Under the pieces are notes generated by a model. It had not been told where the DNA came from. It saw only the letters and a program-made list of their open reading frames with translations, and made no database searches. The position numbers were made by a program, and so were the translations under genes. From Sphingomonas sp. (GTDB taxonomy: Bacteria > Pseudomonadota > Alphaproteobacteria > Sphingomonadales > Sphingomonadaceae), in assembly GCF_030145815.1 (NCBI RefSeq), contig NZ_JAIXHL010000001.1:62001-126000 (forward strand): a stretch of DNA of 64,000 nucleotides. Reading direction: 5' to 3'. Below, one piece after another: positions 32,106 to 39,683 of this stretch; the stretch's first letter is position 1; every line of letters starts with the position of its first letter.

Positions 32106-33209
32106 ATGAACGCGCCAGCCGACTTTCAGCATGACGCAGCCGCGGGGGCGCTGCGGTTCAGCGGCAATCTGTCGTTGCGCGATATCGGCGACCTGCCCGA
32201 CCGGCTGAGCACGGTTGAGGGCGATGTGCGCGTGCTGGATATGCGCGGGATCGATCGCATCGACACGGTCGGCGCTTGGGTGATCCACCGCTTCGCGCGC
32301 GATCACGGCGCACAGGTGTCGGGACTCGATTCGAACCAGCAGCTGCTGTTCGACCATGTCGCCCAGGCCGACCACCCGATCGCTGGGCCGCGCAAGCCGA
32401 TGGGTGCCTTTGCGCAGCTGCTCGCTGAGATCGGCGAAGCGGTGATTCAGGCGGCAAAGACGATGTGGGGCCTGCTCGGCTTCATGGGCGCGACCGCAGT
32501 CGCAGCCGGCCGGGTAATCGCGAACCCGCGCCGCTTCCGCTATCACGCCACGGTTCACCGGTTCGAGGTCGTTGGCGTCTCCGCGCTCGGCATCATCGGA
32601 TTGATGAGCTTCCTGATCGGCATCGTCATCGCGCAGCAGGGCGCGGTGCAGCTGCGTCAATTTGGCGCCGAAGTGTTCACGATCAACCTCGTGGGCCGCA
32701 TTACCTTGCGCGAACTCGGCATCCTGATGACCGCGATCATGGTCGCGGGCCGCTCGGGCTCGGCCTTTGCGGCGCAGCTTGGCACGATGAAGCTGACCGA
32801 AGAGATTGATGCCATGCGCACCATCGGGGTCAATCCGATGGAGGCTTTGGTGCTGCCACGTGTGATTGCCGCGGTGCTGATGCTGCCTTTGCTCGGTTTC
32901 TACGCCTCGCTCATCGCGATGATTGGCGGCGGGTTGCTGTGCTGGATCGCGCTCGACATTCCGCCGATCACCTTTGTCCAGCGCATTCGCGAAGTTGTGC
33001 CGATCACCGATCTCTATGTCGGGTTGGTCAAGGCGCCGGTATTCGGCGCGATCATCGCCATTGCCGGCTGCTATCAGGGCATGCAGGTCGAGAGCGACGC
33101 CGAACAGGTCGGCATGCGCACCACCACGGCGGTGGTTCAGGCGATCTTCCTCGTCATCGTGCTCGACGCGTTCTTCGCTGTGTTCTTCACCGAAGTGGGG
33201 TGGAACTGA
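32106..33209 (+). CDS. MlaE-like ABC permease with N-terminal STAS domain
   Basis: 367 residues. The N-terminal ~100 look like a STAS domain (RFSGNLSLRDIGDLPDRLST), which in MlaB is a separate subunit, followed by the MlaE permease with about five membrane segments and the conserved MTAIMVAGRSGSAFAAQLGTMKLTEEIDA near 220. Part of a four-gene system (permease, ATPase, MCE protein, lipoprotein) that moves phospholipids between inner and outer membranes. The stop overlaps the ATPase start. Confidence 0.92.
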   Translation: MNAPADFQHDAAAGALRFSGNLSLRDIGDLPDRLSTVEGDVRVLDMRGIDRIDTVGAWVIHRFARDHGAQVSGLDSNQQLLFDHVAQADHPIAGPRKPMGAFAQLLAEIGEAVIQAAKTMWGLLGFMGATAVAAGRVIANPRRFRYHATVHRFEVVGVSALGIIGLMSFLIGIVIAQQGAVQLRQFGAEVFTINLVGRITLRELGILMTAIMVAGRSGSAFAAQLGTMKLTEEIDAMRTIGVNPMEALVLPRVIAAVLMLPLLGFYASLIAMIGGGLLCWIALDIPPITFVQRIREVVPITDLYVGLVKAPVFGAIIAIAGCYQGMQVESDAEQVGMRTTTAVVQAIFLVIVLDAFFAVFFTEVGWN

Positions 33210-34021
33210 TGACCGCCCCGACATTCGATCACGAAGAGGCGGTCATCCGCGTCCGCGGTCTGCGCAACAGTTTCGGCGAGCAGACCGTGCACGAGAATCT
33301 AGACCTCGATGTGCGGCGCGGCGAGATTCTGGGCGTTGTCGGCGGGTCGGGCACCGGCAAGTCGGTGCTGATGCGATCGATCATCGGGCTGCAGCAGCCG
33401 GATGAGGGCAGCGTGCATGTGTTCGGCGAATCGGTGCTCGACGCCGATGAGCGTACCGCGATCGAGATTCGCCGCCGCTGGGGCGTGCTGTTTCAGGGCG
33501 GCGCGCTGTTCTCGACGCTGACCGTCGCCGAGAATGTCCAGGTGCCGCTGAAAGAATTCTACCCGCAACTCGACGAGCAGCTGCTCGCCGAGATCGCGGC
33601 GTACAAGGTGGTGATGACCGGCCTGCCGCCTGAGGCCGGGCCGAAATATCCCGCCGAGCTGTCGGGCGGCATGAAGAAGCGTGCGGGCCTCTCGCGCAGC
33701 CTGGCGCTGGACCCCGAATTGCTCTTCCTCGACGAGCCGACCGCCGGGCTCGATCCGATCGGTGCAGCCGCGTTCGATGAACTGACGCGGTCGCTGCAGC
33801 AGACGCTCGGGCTCACCGTGTTCCTCATTACCCACGACCTCGATACACTCTATGCAATCTGTGATCGGGTTGCGGTGCTGGCCGACAAGCGCGTTATCGC
33901 GGTGGGAACGATCGACGAGCTGCTGGCTTTGGACCATCCGTGGATCCAGGAATATTTCAAAGGCCCGCGCGGACGCGCGGCGGTGGCGAGCGCGGAACGC
34001 GCGGGCGCCATGGGGGCATGA
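33209..34021 (+). CDS. MlaF-like ABC transporter ATPase
   Basis: 270 residues with all ABC parts: Walker A GGSGTGKS near 46, Q-loop FQGGALFSTLT, signature LSGGMKKRAGLSRSLALD (LSGGM is typical of the Mla group), and Walker B ELLFLDEPTAGLDPIG. ATG overlaps the permease stop (TGATG). Drives the lipid transport complex with the neighbouring permease and MCE protein. Confidence 0.94.
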   Translation: MTAPTFDHEEAVIRVRGLRNSFGEQTVHENLDLDVRRGEILGVVGGSGTGKSVLMRSIIGLQQPDEGSVHVFGESVLDADERTAIEIRRRWGVLFQGGALFSTLTVAENVQVPLKEFYPQLDEQLLAEIAAYKVVMTGLPPEAGPKYPAELSGGMKKRAGLSRSLALDPELLFLDEPTAGLDPIGAAAFDELTRSLQQTLGLTVFLITHDLDTLYAICDRVAVLADKRVIAVGTIDELLALDHPWIQEYFKGPRGRAAVASAERAGAMGA

Positions 34022-34028
34022 GGGACTG

Positions 34029-35000
34029 ATGGAAACACGCTCAAACCATGTGCTGGTCGGCGCGGTCGTGCTGATCCTGCTCGCCGTTTTGGCGCTGTTC
34101 ACCGTGTGGCTAGCCCGCGTCAACACGACCAGCGAGAAGGAATATGACATCTTCTTCAAGCAGGCGGTCGACGGGCTCAACAAGGGCTCGCAGGTCGCCT
34201 TTTCCGGCGTCCCGGCGGGACAGGTCAAGGAAATCGGCCTGTTCAAGCCCGACCCCAGCCTGGTGCGCGTGCGCATCGCGGTGAACAGCGATGTGCCGGT
34301 GCTGCAGGGGACCACTGCAACGATCCAAGGCGTCGGCTTCACCGGGGTCAGCCAGATCCAGCTCGACGGCGCGGTCAAGGGCGCGCCGCCGATCGTGTGT
34401 CCCGACGCCAATCCGCGCAGCGTCTGCCCGCTCGGCGTGCCGGTGATTCCGACCAAACAGGGCGGTCTTGGCGCGCTGCTCAACTCTGCGCCGCGCTTGC
34501 TCGAACGCCTCTCAACGCTGACCGAACGGCTGACCGAATTGCTGTCCGACCGCAATCAGGCGTCGATCAGCGGCATCCTCGCCAATACCGAAAAGCTGAC
34601 CGGTGAGTTGGCCAAGGGGGCGCCCGACATGCGCGCCACGCTGGCCGAGCTGCGGATCACGGTGCAGAAGGCCGGCGTCGCTGCCGAGCAGATCGGCAAC
34701 CTCGCCGGCACCACCGATCGCGTGCTCGACAAGGAAATCGCGCCGACGATGAAGGATCTGCGGGGCGCGATCGCCTCGGCTGACAAGAGCATGAAGGCGC
34801 TCGAACGCACGCTGGGCAAGGCCGATGGCGGCATCGATGAGGTGACGACCAAGACTATTCCCGAGCTCAACCAGCTGATCCAGGACTTGCGCCAGATGAC
34901 CGCCGCGCTCGCCTCGGTCGCGGAAAAGATCGATCGTGAGGGCGCCGGATCGCTGATCGGATCGTCCAAACTGCCCGACTACGACCCCAAGAAGAAGTGA
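34029..35000 (+). CDS. MlaD-like MCE protein
   Basis: 323 residues, anchored by one N-terminal membrane helix (HVLVGAVVLILLAVLALFTVWLA). The MCE domain follows (YDIFFKQAVDGLNKGSQVAFSGVPAG; VGFTGVSQIQLDG), then a long helical tail rich in Ala, Lys and Glu (about 150-300). It forms the periplasmic ring or tunnel for lipid passage. Eight bases after mlaF. Confidence 0.92.
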   Translation: METRSNHVLVGAVVLILLAVLALFTVWLARVNTTSEKEYDIFFKQAVDGLNKGSQVAFSGVPAGQVKEIGLFKPDPSLVRVRIAVNSDVPVLQGTTATIQGVGFTGVSQIQLDGAVKGAPPIVCPDANPRSVCPLGVPVIPTKQGGLGALLNSAPRLLERLSTLTERLTELLSDRNQASISGILANTEKLTGELAKGAPDMRATLAELRITVQKAGVAAEQIGNLAGTTDRVLDKEIAPTMKDLRGAIASADKSMKALERTLGKADGGIDEVTTKTIPELNQLIQDLRQMTAALASVAEKIDREGAGSLIGSSKLPDYDPKKK

Positions 35001-35005
35001 GCCCG

Positions 35006-35626
35006 ATGATGCGCAAGCTCTTCCTCGCCCCCGTCCTGCTTGCCGCGCTGCCGCTCGGTGGGTGCATCAAGTTCGGGTCTGAGCCGCCGCCCTCCTTGCT
35101 CAAGCTTGAGGCGGACACGACCATGCCGACCGGCCAGACGGTGAGTTCGGCGACGGCGCGGTCGATCACCATCGCGGTGCCGTCGGTGCCGCAGGAGCTT
35201 GCCGTGACCCGCGTGCCGGTGCGCAGCAGCGACACGGCGGTCGCCTATCTCAAGGACGCGCAATGGGTTGAGGCGCCAAACCGCATGTTCGCGCGGGTGC
35301 TGGGCGACACGATTTCGGTGCGCACCGGTCGCGTCGTGCTCGACATGCGTCAGTCGCTGTCGAACCCTGGCGCGCGGCTGGGCGGCGAGCTGCGCCAGTT
35401 CGGCGTCGATGCCGACAGCAATGCGGCGGTGGTCGTCTATGAAGCGACGCTGGTGCGCGACCGTCCCGCCGCTGCCGATGGCGTGCGCCCGGCGATGACG
35501 TTCGAGAAGCGCCGCTTTGAAGCGCGGGTGCCGCTGGCACAGCTGACCCCGACCGAGGCCGGTGCTGCGCTCAACCAGGCCGCGAACCGCGTGGCTGGTG
35601 AGGTCGCCGACTGGGTGGGCCGATAA
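35006..35626 (+). CDS. ABC-type transport auxiliary lipoprotein, PqiC-like
   Basis: About 206 residues. A lipoprotein signal with the lipobox LPLGGC (Cys near residue 19) anchors it in the outer membrane, by analogy with PqiC, the auxiliary lipoprotein of other MCE systems. The domain continues with VSSATARSITIAVPSVPQ and YLKDAQWVEAPNRMF. The ATG at 35006 is just past the mlaD stop; a GTG at 34997 is also in frame. Last gene of the operon. Confidence 0.88.
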   Translation: MMRKLFLAPVLLAALPLGGCIKFGSEPPPSLLKLEADTTMPTGQTVSSATARSITIAVPSVPQELAVTRVPVRSSDTAVAYLKDAQWVEAPNRMFARVLGDTISVRTGRVVLDMRQSLSNPGARLGGELRQFGVDADSNAAVVVYEATLVRDRPAAADGVRPAMTFEKRRFEARVPLAQLTPTEAGAALNQAANRVAGEVADWVGR

Positions 35627-35632
35627 CGGCGG

Positions 35633-36484
35633 CTACAGGGCGCGACGGACCGGGGGCATGACATTGCAGATGTCGGCCCCACCGGCGGGCAGGTTGAAAA
35701 AGGGCGGCTGGCGGTTTTCGCGCGCCTTGATCCAGGCGGCGAAGCGCGGGTTGTCAGCGGCGCGGTATTGAAAACGCGGGCGCTCCGCTTCGGACAGGTC
35801 GCTGGCCAGCCGCCCGCGCACGAACGGCACATGCTGACTTGCCTCCTTGTAGAGGCCGAGTCCCCCTTCGGTCCCACGCGGTAGCGCCGACAGATGCTCG
35901 ATCCCCTCCAGCACGCGCCCGACGATCGCGATGTTGCGGTCGAGATGGCGCGGACCATGGCCGATCACCGCATACAGGTCGCCGCCGCTGCCGGTGCTGG
36001 GGGCAAGATCGCGCGCGACCCCGACCATGGCGTAGCAATGCGGGATCCACGCGACCTTGCCATTGGTCGCCAGCGGCCAGCCATCGGCGCTATGCCCCGT
36101 GCGCCGGGAATAGGGATCGCGGCGCGTAAGCCGTGTCACGGCGTCATAGCGCGGCCAGTCATATTCGGCCGGCGGCTGCGCGACGACACCCTCGGGCAGC
36201 GGCTTCTTCTCGGTCGGGTCGCCCCATTGCACGACATAATTGTCATGCACGCGATAGACGCGCGCCGCATCCCACCAACCCGCCGCAGCCAGCTTGCGAA
36301 TATTGGCGACATGCACCGGCGCGTAACGCGGCGCGAGGCGGATCACGACCTGCTTCCCCTCACCCAAGGTCATGACCAGCAGCTCGTCGGCGGGGATGTC
36401 GCGCCAGTCGCCGGGCAGCGGATCGGACGGCAGCGGGGCGGGGGCGGCGGCCTGAAGCGCCAGCGCTAGGGAGAAGGTCAGCAT
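35633..36484 (-). CDS. Peptidylprolyl isomerase, cyclophilin type
   Basis: 283 residues with a Sec signal (MLTFSLALALQAAAPA). The mature protein carries the cyclophilin fold: VVIRLAPRYAPVHVANIRKLA, YRVHDNYVVQWGDP (substrate site) and LYAVIGHGPRHLDRNIAIVGRV. A large insertion separates the middle strands (about 100-165), making it longer than a minimal cyclophilin. Expected to help fold periplasmic proteins. Confidence 0.87.
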   Translation of the reverse strand: MLTFSLALALQAAAPAPLPSDPLPGDWRDIPADELLVMTLGEGKQVVIRLAPRYAPVHVANIRKLAAAGWWDAARVYRVHDNYVVQWGDPTEKKPLPEGVVAQPPAEYDWPRYDAVTRLTRRDPYSRRTGHSADGWPLATNGKVAWIPHCYAMVGVARDLAPSTGSGGDLYAVIGHGPRHLDRNIAIVGRVLEGIEHLSALPRGTEGGLGLYKEASQHVPFVRGRLASDLSEAERPRFQYRAADNPRFAAWIKARENRQPPFFNLPAGGADICNVMPPVRRAL

Positions 36485-36571
36485 TGCCCCAGGCTGTCAC
36501 GCCCTGTCACGCGATGCAACGTGCTTGCGAAGCGGTGACCAACTCTCTAGGCAGCGCCATCCAGCGATTGC

Positions 36572-36662
36572 GGAGCGGTGGCCGAGTGGTCGAAGGCGCT
36601 CGCCTGGAAAGTGAGTATACGCCAAAAGCGTATCGAGGGTTCGAATCCCTCCCGCTCCGCCA
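36572..36662 (+). tRNA. tRNA-Ser(GGA)
   Basis: 91 bases with acceptor stem GGAGCGG/CCGCTCC, a long variable arm (GTATACGCCAAAAGCGTATC) as expected for serine, T-loop GGTTCGAATCC, and an encoded CCA. The anticodon loop CTGGAAA gives GGA, reading UCC and UCU. The catabolic cluster begins about 500 bases further on. Confidence 0.95.
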
Positions 36663-37172
36663 CTTGCCCGCAAAGGTTCCCAGCGGCACCACGAGCGCCA
36701 GGTTTCGGAGCTGCGGCAGTTGGCAAGGTCTGGTCGGCTGCGCGACTCATCCCGTGATGCAACGCCCGATCGACGCAGCAACCTATTTCGCGAGCGGCCA
36801 TGCTGCGACCAGCGGGTCGCGCGACGGCAAATTCATCGGCAGTTACCTGCACGGGAAGGGGAGCCACGCCGTGTCGAGGTGGTGTGTGCGGCCTGTTGAT
36901 CTAGGACCGGCCATCGCCGCTCCAGGTAATGCGGGAGTTGATGCGGTTCCACAGCGCCTGAACGATGGACCGCGGCCGCGCATGGCTGTGCGAACGGCTT
37001 CGGCGGTCGCGGGGGCGGGCGAGCAGACATTGCGTACTGTGGCAAATTAGAGGTTGGCGACCCCGCCATTCCGATGTTCTTGTCGGAGTGGGCCCCTTAC
37101 CACAGTCCCGCGGACCGATTCCCGTGACGCACGGAGACAATCCCGCCCGTCATCGGGGCACCGGGATACCTC
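36663..37172. other. Unassigned 510-bp gap after tRNA-Ser
   Basis: No reading frame in this stretch looks like a real protein. No repeat of the tRNA 3' end was seen in it. It divides the core chromosomal genes from the catabolic cluster and may hold a remnant of an integration event, but there is no integrase or transposase that I can recognise. Confidence 0.5.
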
Positions 37173-37853
37173 TTAGCCCTCATACTGCAGATAAGCGAGC
37201 GCCATGGTCGAAAGCTCCGACTTGAGCGTGGCCCAGATCGCGTCGTCAGCCGATTCGGCGGTCGATCCCAGGCCGAATTGGCGGGCTGCCGTGGCGAACA
37301 CGATGCGGAATACCGAATGGGCGGCGCGCTCGGGATCCTTGGACCGGATTTCATCGCGGAACGTCAGGATCGCCTTGGCCGAAAGATCGGCCGAGCGCTG
37401 CGCAGTTTCGCGACCGGGGGCCGACACGGCGGGGTCGATCGACGCACGCTGCATGATCGTGCGCAGCAGCTGCGAATGGGTCGACAGGAAGTTGCTGTAT
37501 TCATTGACATAGCGCGGCAGAAATTGGGCAAGCGAGGTGGATTCGCTGAGGAGAGCGGCGATCATCTCGCCCTCCTTCTCGACGATCGACTGCAACTCCT
37601 CCGCAATCACGGCGTGGAGCAGCCGGTCCTTGCTCTCGAAGCGCAGATAGATCGAGCCGATCGATACCGCCCCGCGCTCGCTCACGTCCTGCAGCGTGAA
37701 GTCCTCGCTCCCCCGTTCGAGCATCAGCGCCTTGGTCGCATCGAGCATGCGGCGAAACGAAGCAAGGCTGCGGCCCTGGCGGGGCTTACGGCTCAGCGCG
37801 CTGGCAGCGAGGGCCTCGGTGGGCGACAGAGCGACACTTGACATGCCGGGCAT
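37173..37853 (-). CDS. TetR/AcrR family transcriptional regulator
   Basis: About 226 residues. The N-terminal helix-turn-helix runs from about 30 to 80: MLDATKALMLERG, then FTLQDVSERGAVSIGSIYLRFESKD. The rest is a helical ligand-binding and dimerisation domain without close relatives that I recognise. The frame could open at TTG 37865, ATG 37853 or ATG 37844. It is divergent from the flavin monooxygenase, with the inverted repeat at 37869 between them, so it very probably represses its own promoter and the cluster through that repeat. The inducer is likely the substrate aglycone, a keto-glycoside, or a sugar product. Confidence 0.9.
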   Translation of the reverse strand: MPGMSSVALSPTEALAASALSRKPRQGRSLASFRRMLDATKALMLERGSEDFTLQDVSERGAVSIGSIYLRFESKDRLLHAVIAEELQSIVEKEGEMIAALLSESTSLAQFLPRYVNEYSNFLSTHSQLLRTIMQRASIDPAVSAPGRETAQRSADLSAKAILTFRDEIRSKDPERAAHSVFRIVFATAARQFGLGSTAESADDAIWATLKSELSTMALAYLQYEG

Positions 37854-37868
37854 AAGGGATATCAAAAT

Positions 37869-37884
37869 AGGAACGTCAATTCTA
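37869..37884. promoter_or_regulatory. Predicted operator 1 (tetR / monooxygenase)
   Basis: AGGAA-N6-TTCTA, flanked by A/T-rich bases (AAAT before, ATTT after). The left half differs at two positions from the TAGAA consensus, the weakest of the five copies; the right half is perfect. Placed between the divergent regulator and monooxygenase genes. Confidence 0.6.
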
Positions 37885-37926
37885 ATTTAGATAACAGCGA
37901 AAATTCTGATTCGCGGGGGAGAGGTC

Positions 37927-39039
37927 ATGCGGTTCTCGGTTTTTCTCAATGCTCGTTCGATGCGTCCCGAGGACGACCGCGCGTTGATGCACGATCTGGA
38001 GCGGCACGCGACGCTGGCCCGCGATCTGAATTTCGACGCGGTGTTCATGCCCGACCACCATTTCAACGGATATATGCCGCTGGCGAGCGACAGCTTCATC
38101 TTCGCCGCCTATCTCGCGGCAAAGCTGCCCGAGATGCATTTCGGATTTTCGGTCGTGTCGGTGCCGCTGCACCATCCGGTCCGCTTCGTCGAGCGGATCA
38201 ACCTGCTCGACCAGTTGACCGACGGCAAGCTGCTCGTCGGGGTCGGAAGTGGGACCACGCCGGAGGAAATGATCGGCTTTGGCGTCAACTACAAGGACGC
38301 CGGCGCAGTTTCCGAACGCAATCTGGAGCTGGCCGAGCAACTCTGGGCCAAGCGCATGGAGGACCCGGCGATCGAGATCGACAACGGTCCGCATCAGGGC
38401 AGGGTGCTGCAGCGGATCGCGCCGGCCGCCTACACGCCGGGCCATGCCCGCCTGATGCCCGTCGCCATGAAGGAAGCCAGTGCGCGCCGCGCTGCGACGC
38501 ATGGCTGGCCCGCCTTCATCCCCGCGTTCACGCCGCCCAAGATCGGCGGAACCGAGCCATTCGTCCATGTGAAGAAGTATTTCGACATCTATCGCGCGAT
38601 GCTGGACGAGGCGGGGCATGACGCGGCAACGATCGCATCGGCGCTCGACTGGACCACGCACACCTATCAGGCGGTGCATGTCGCGGAGACCGACGAGCAG
38701 GCGCGCGACGAGCTGATGGTGATCCTGCGCCACTATCAGGATGCGATCGAGCGCGAGGCGGAGTTCAACGCCCGTGCGGAGGCGGACGACGCCAACCGCA
38801 AGACCGATCGCACGCCCAACGCGCTGACTGATGACTGGATCGGTACGTGGTGCCTCTATGGTTCGCCCGAGACAGTGATCGAGCACCTCAAGCCTTATGA
38901 GCAGCTGGGGATCGGCAACATTCTGTGCGGGACGCTGACCGGTCCGTTGACCGAAGAGCGGCTGCGGCTCGGCAACCAGACGCTCGATCTGTTGTCGCGC
39001 AAGGTGATGCCGGCATTTGGCGGCGGTCGCTGCGCATGA
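37927..39039 (+). CDS. LLM-class flavin-dependent monooxygenase
   Basis: 370-residue TIM-barrel protein of the bacterial luciferase-like family. It uses reduced FMN and oxygen to hydroxylate, desulphonate or oxidise organic compounds. Visible are FDAVFMPDHHFNGYMPL (substrate/flavin region, about 38-54) and FGFSVVSVPLHHPVRFVERI; the C-terminus has the helical insert typical of the LLM group. GGGGGAGAGG gives a strong ribosome site. Its stop overlaps the start of the FMN reductase, giving a two-component system. The target is unknown; an aromatic aglycone freed by the cluster is a reasonable guess. Confidence 0.9.
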   Translation: MRFSVFLNARSMRPEDDRALMHDLERHATLARDLNFDAVFMPDHHFNGYMPLASDSFIFAAYLAAKLPEMHFGFSVVSVPLHHPVRFVERINLLDQLTDGKLLVGVGSGTTPEEMIGFGVNYKDAGAVSERNLELAEQLWAKRMEDPAIEIDNGPHQGRVLQRIAPAAYTPGHARLMPVAMKEASARRAATHGWPAFIPAFTPPKIGGTEPFVHVKKYFDIYRAMLDEAGHDAATIASALDWTTHTYQAVHVAETDEQARDELMVILRHYQDAIEREAEFNARAEADDANRKTDRTPNALTDDWIGTWCLYGSPETVIEHLKPYEQLGIGNILCGTLTGPLTEERLRLGNQTLDLLSRKVMPAFGGGRCA

Positions 39040-39602
39040 CGCATGTCGTGGGAATCGGCGGCACGCTGCGGGAGGGGTCGTCCAGCGAACGGCTGGTGCG
39101 GGCAACGCTCGACCGCTGCGTCGCGCGTGCGGCCTCTGTGCAGATGTTCGACGGGCCGTTCCTGGCGCAGCTGCCGCATTATGACCCTGCCGCTCCAGTC
39201 CGCTGCGCGGCGGAGCGGGAGCTCGTCGAAGCCGTGCGCGCCGCCGATGCCCTGGTGATCGCATCACCGGGTTATCACGGTGGTATTTCCGGGTTGGTGA
39301 AAAATGCGATCGATCTGCTTGAAGAGCTGGCGCGTGACGCGCGGCCCTATTTCGACGGACGTCCGGTCGGGCTGATCGTGTCGGCGGCGGGGTGGCAGGC
39401 GACTGGGGTGACGCTGACCGCGCTGCGCGGCGTGGTGCACGCGATGCGGGGCTGGCCGACGCCGCTCGGCGTCGCGGTCAACTCGGTCGAGCAGCGTCCG
39501 TTCGACGCATCGGGAGCGCTCGCCGACGCGGCTATCGCGACGCAGATCGACATGCTCGCCGACCAGCTTGTGACTCCGGTGGGAGCGCTTGCCCCCGCTT
39601 GA
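39036..39602 (+). CDS. NADPH-dependent FMN reductase
   Basis: 188-residue flavodoxin-like reductase. The FMN-binding loop is GIGGTLREGSSSERL near residues 6-20, and the second flavin contact is ASPGYHGGISGLVKNAIDLLEEL near 75-97, both typical of the SsuE/ArsH-like family. The ATG overlaps the monooxygenase stop (ATGA), so the pair is co-translated: this enzyme makes reduced FMN for its neighbour. Confidence 0.9.
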   Translation: MTHVVGIGGTLREGSSSERLVRATLDRCVARAASVQMFDGPFLAQLPHYDPAAPVRCAAERELVEAVRAADALVIASPGYHGGISGLVKNAIDLLEELARDARPYFDGRPVGLIVSAAGWQATGVTLTALRGVVHAMRGWPTPLGVAVNSVEQRPFDASGALADAAIATQIDMLADQLVTPVGALAPA

Positions 39603-39624
39603 CTCGGGGTTCAAATGAATTAGA

Positions 39625-39640
39625 ATACCAGTTCTATTTA
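39625..39640. promoter_or_regulatory. Predicted operator 2 (TonB receptor)
   Basis: Perfect TAGAA-N6-TTCTA with A/T-rich flanks, so symmetry extends to AATTAGAA and TTCTATTT. Lies 44 bases upstream of the TonB-dependent receptor start. Confidence 0.82.
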
Positions 39641-39683
39641 ATTCCAGATGCGGGATAACCCGCGCTGATGTGAGGGAGGGGAT

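Noticed and set aside
36663..37172. Possible integrase remnant after tRNA-Ser
   Set aside because: Some minus-strand fragments looked protein-like, but I could not tie any to a known recombinase family, so it is listed only as an unassigned gap.
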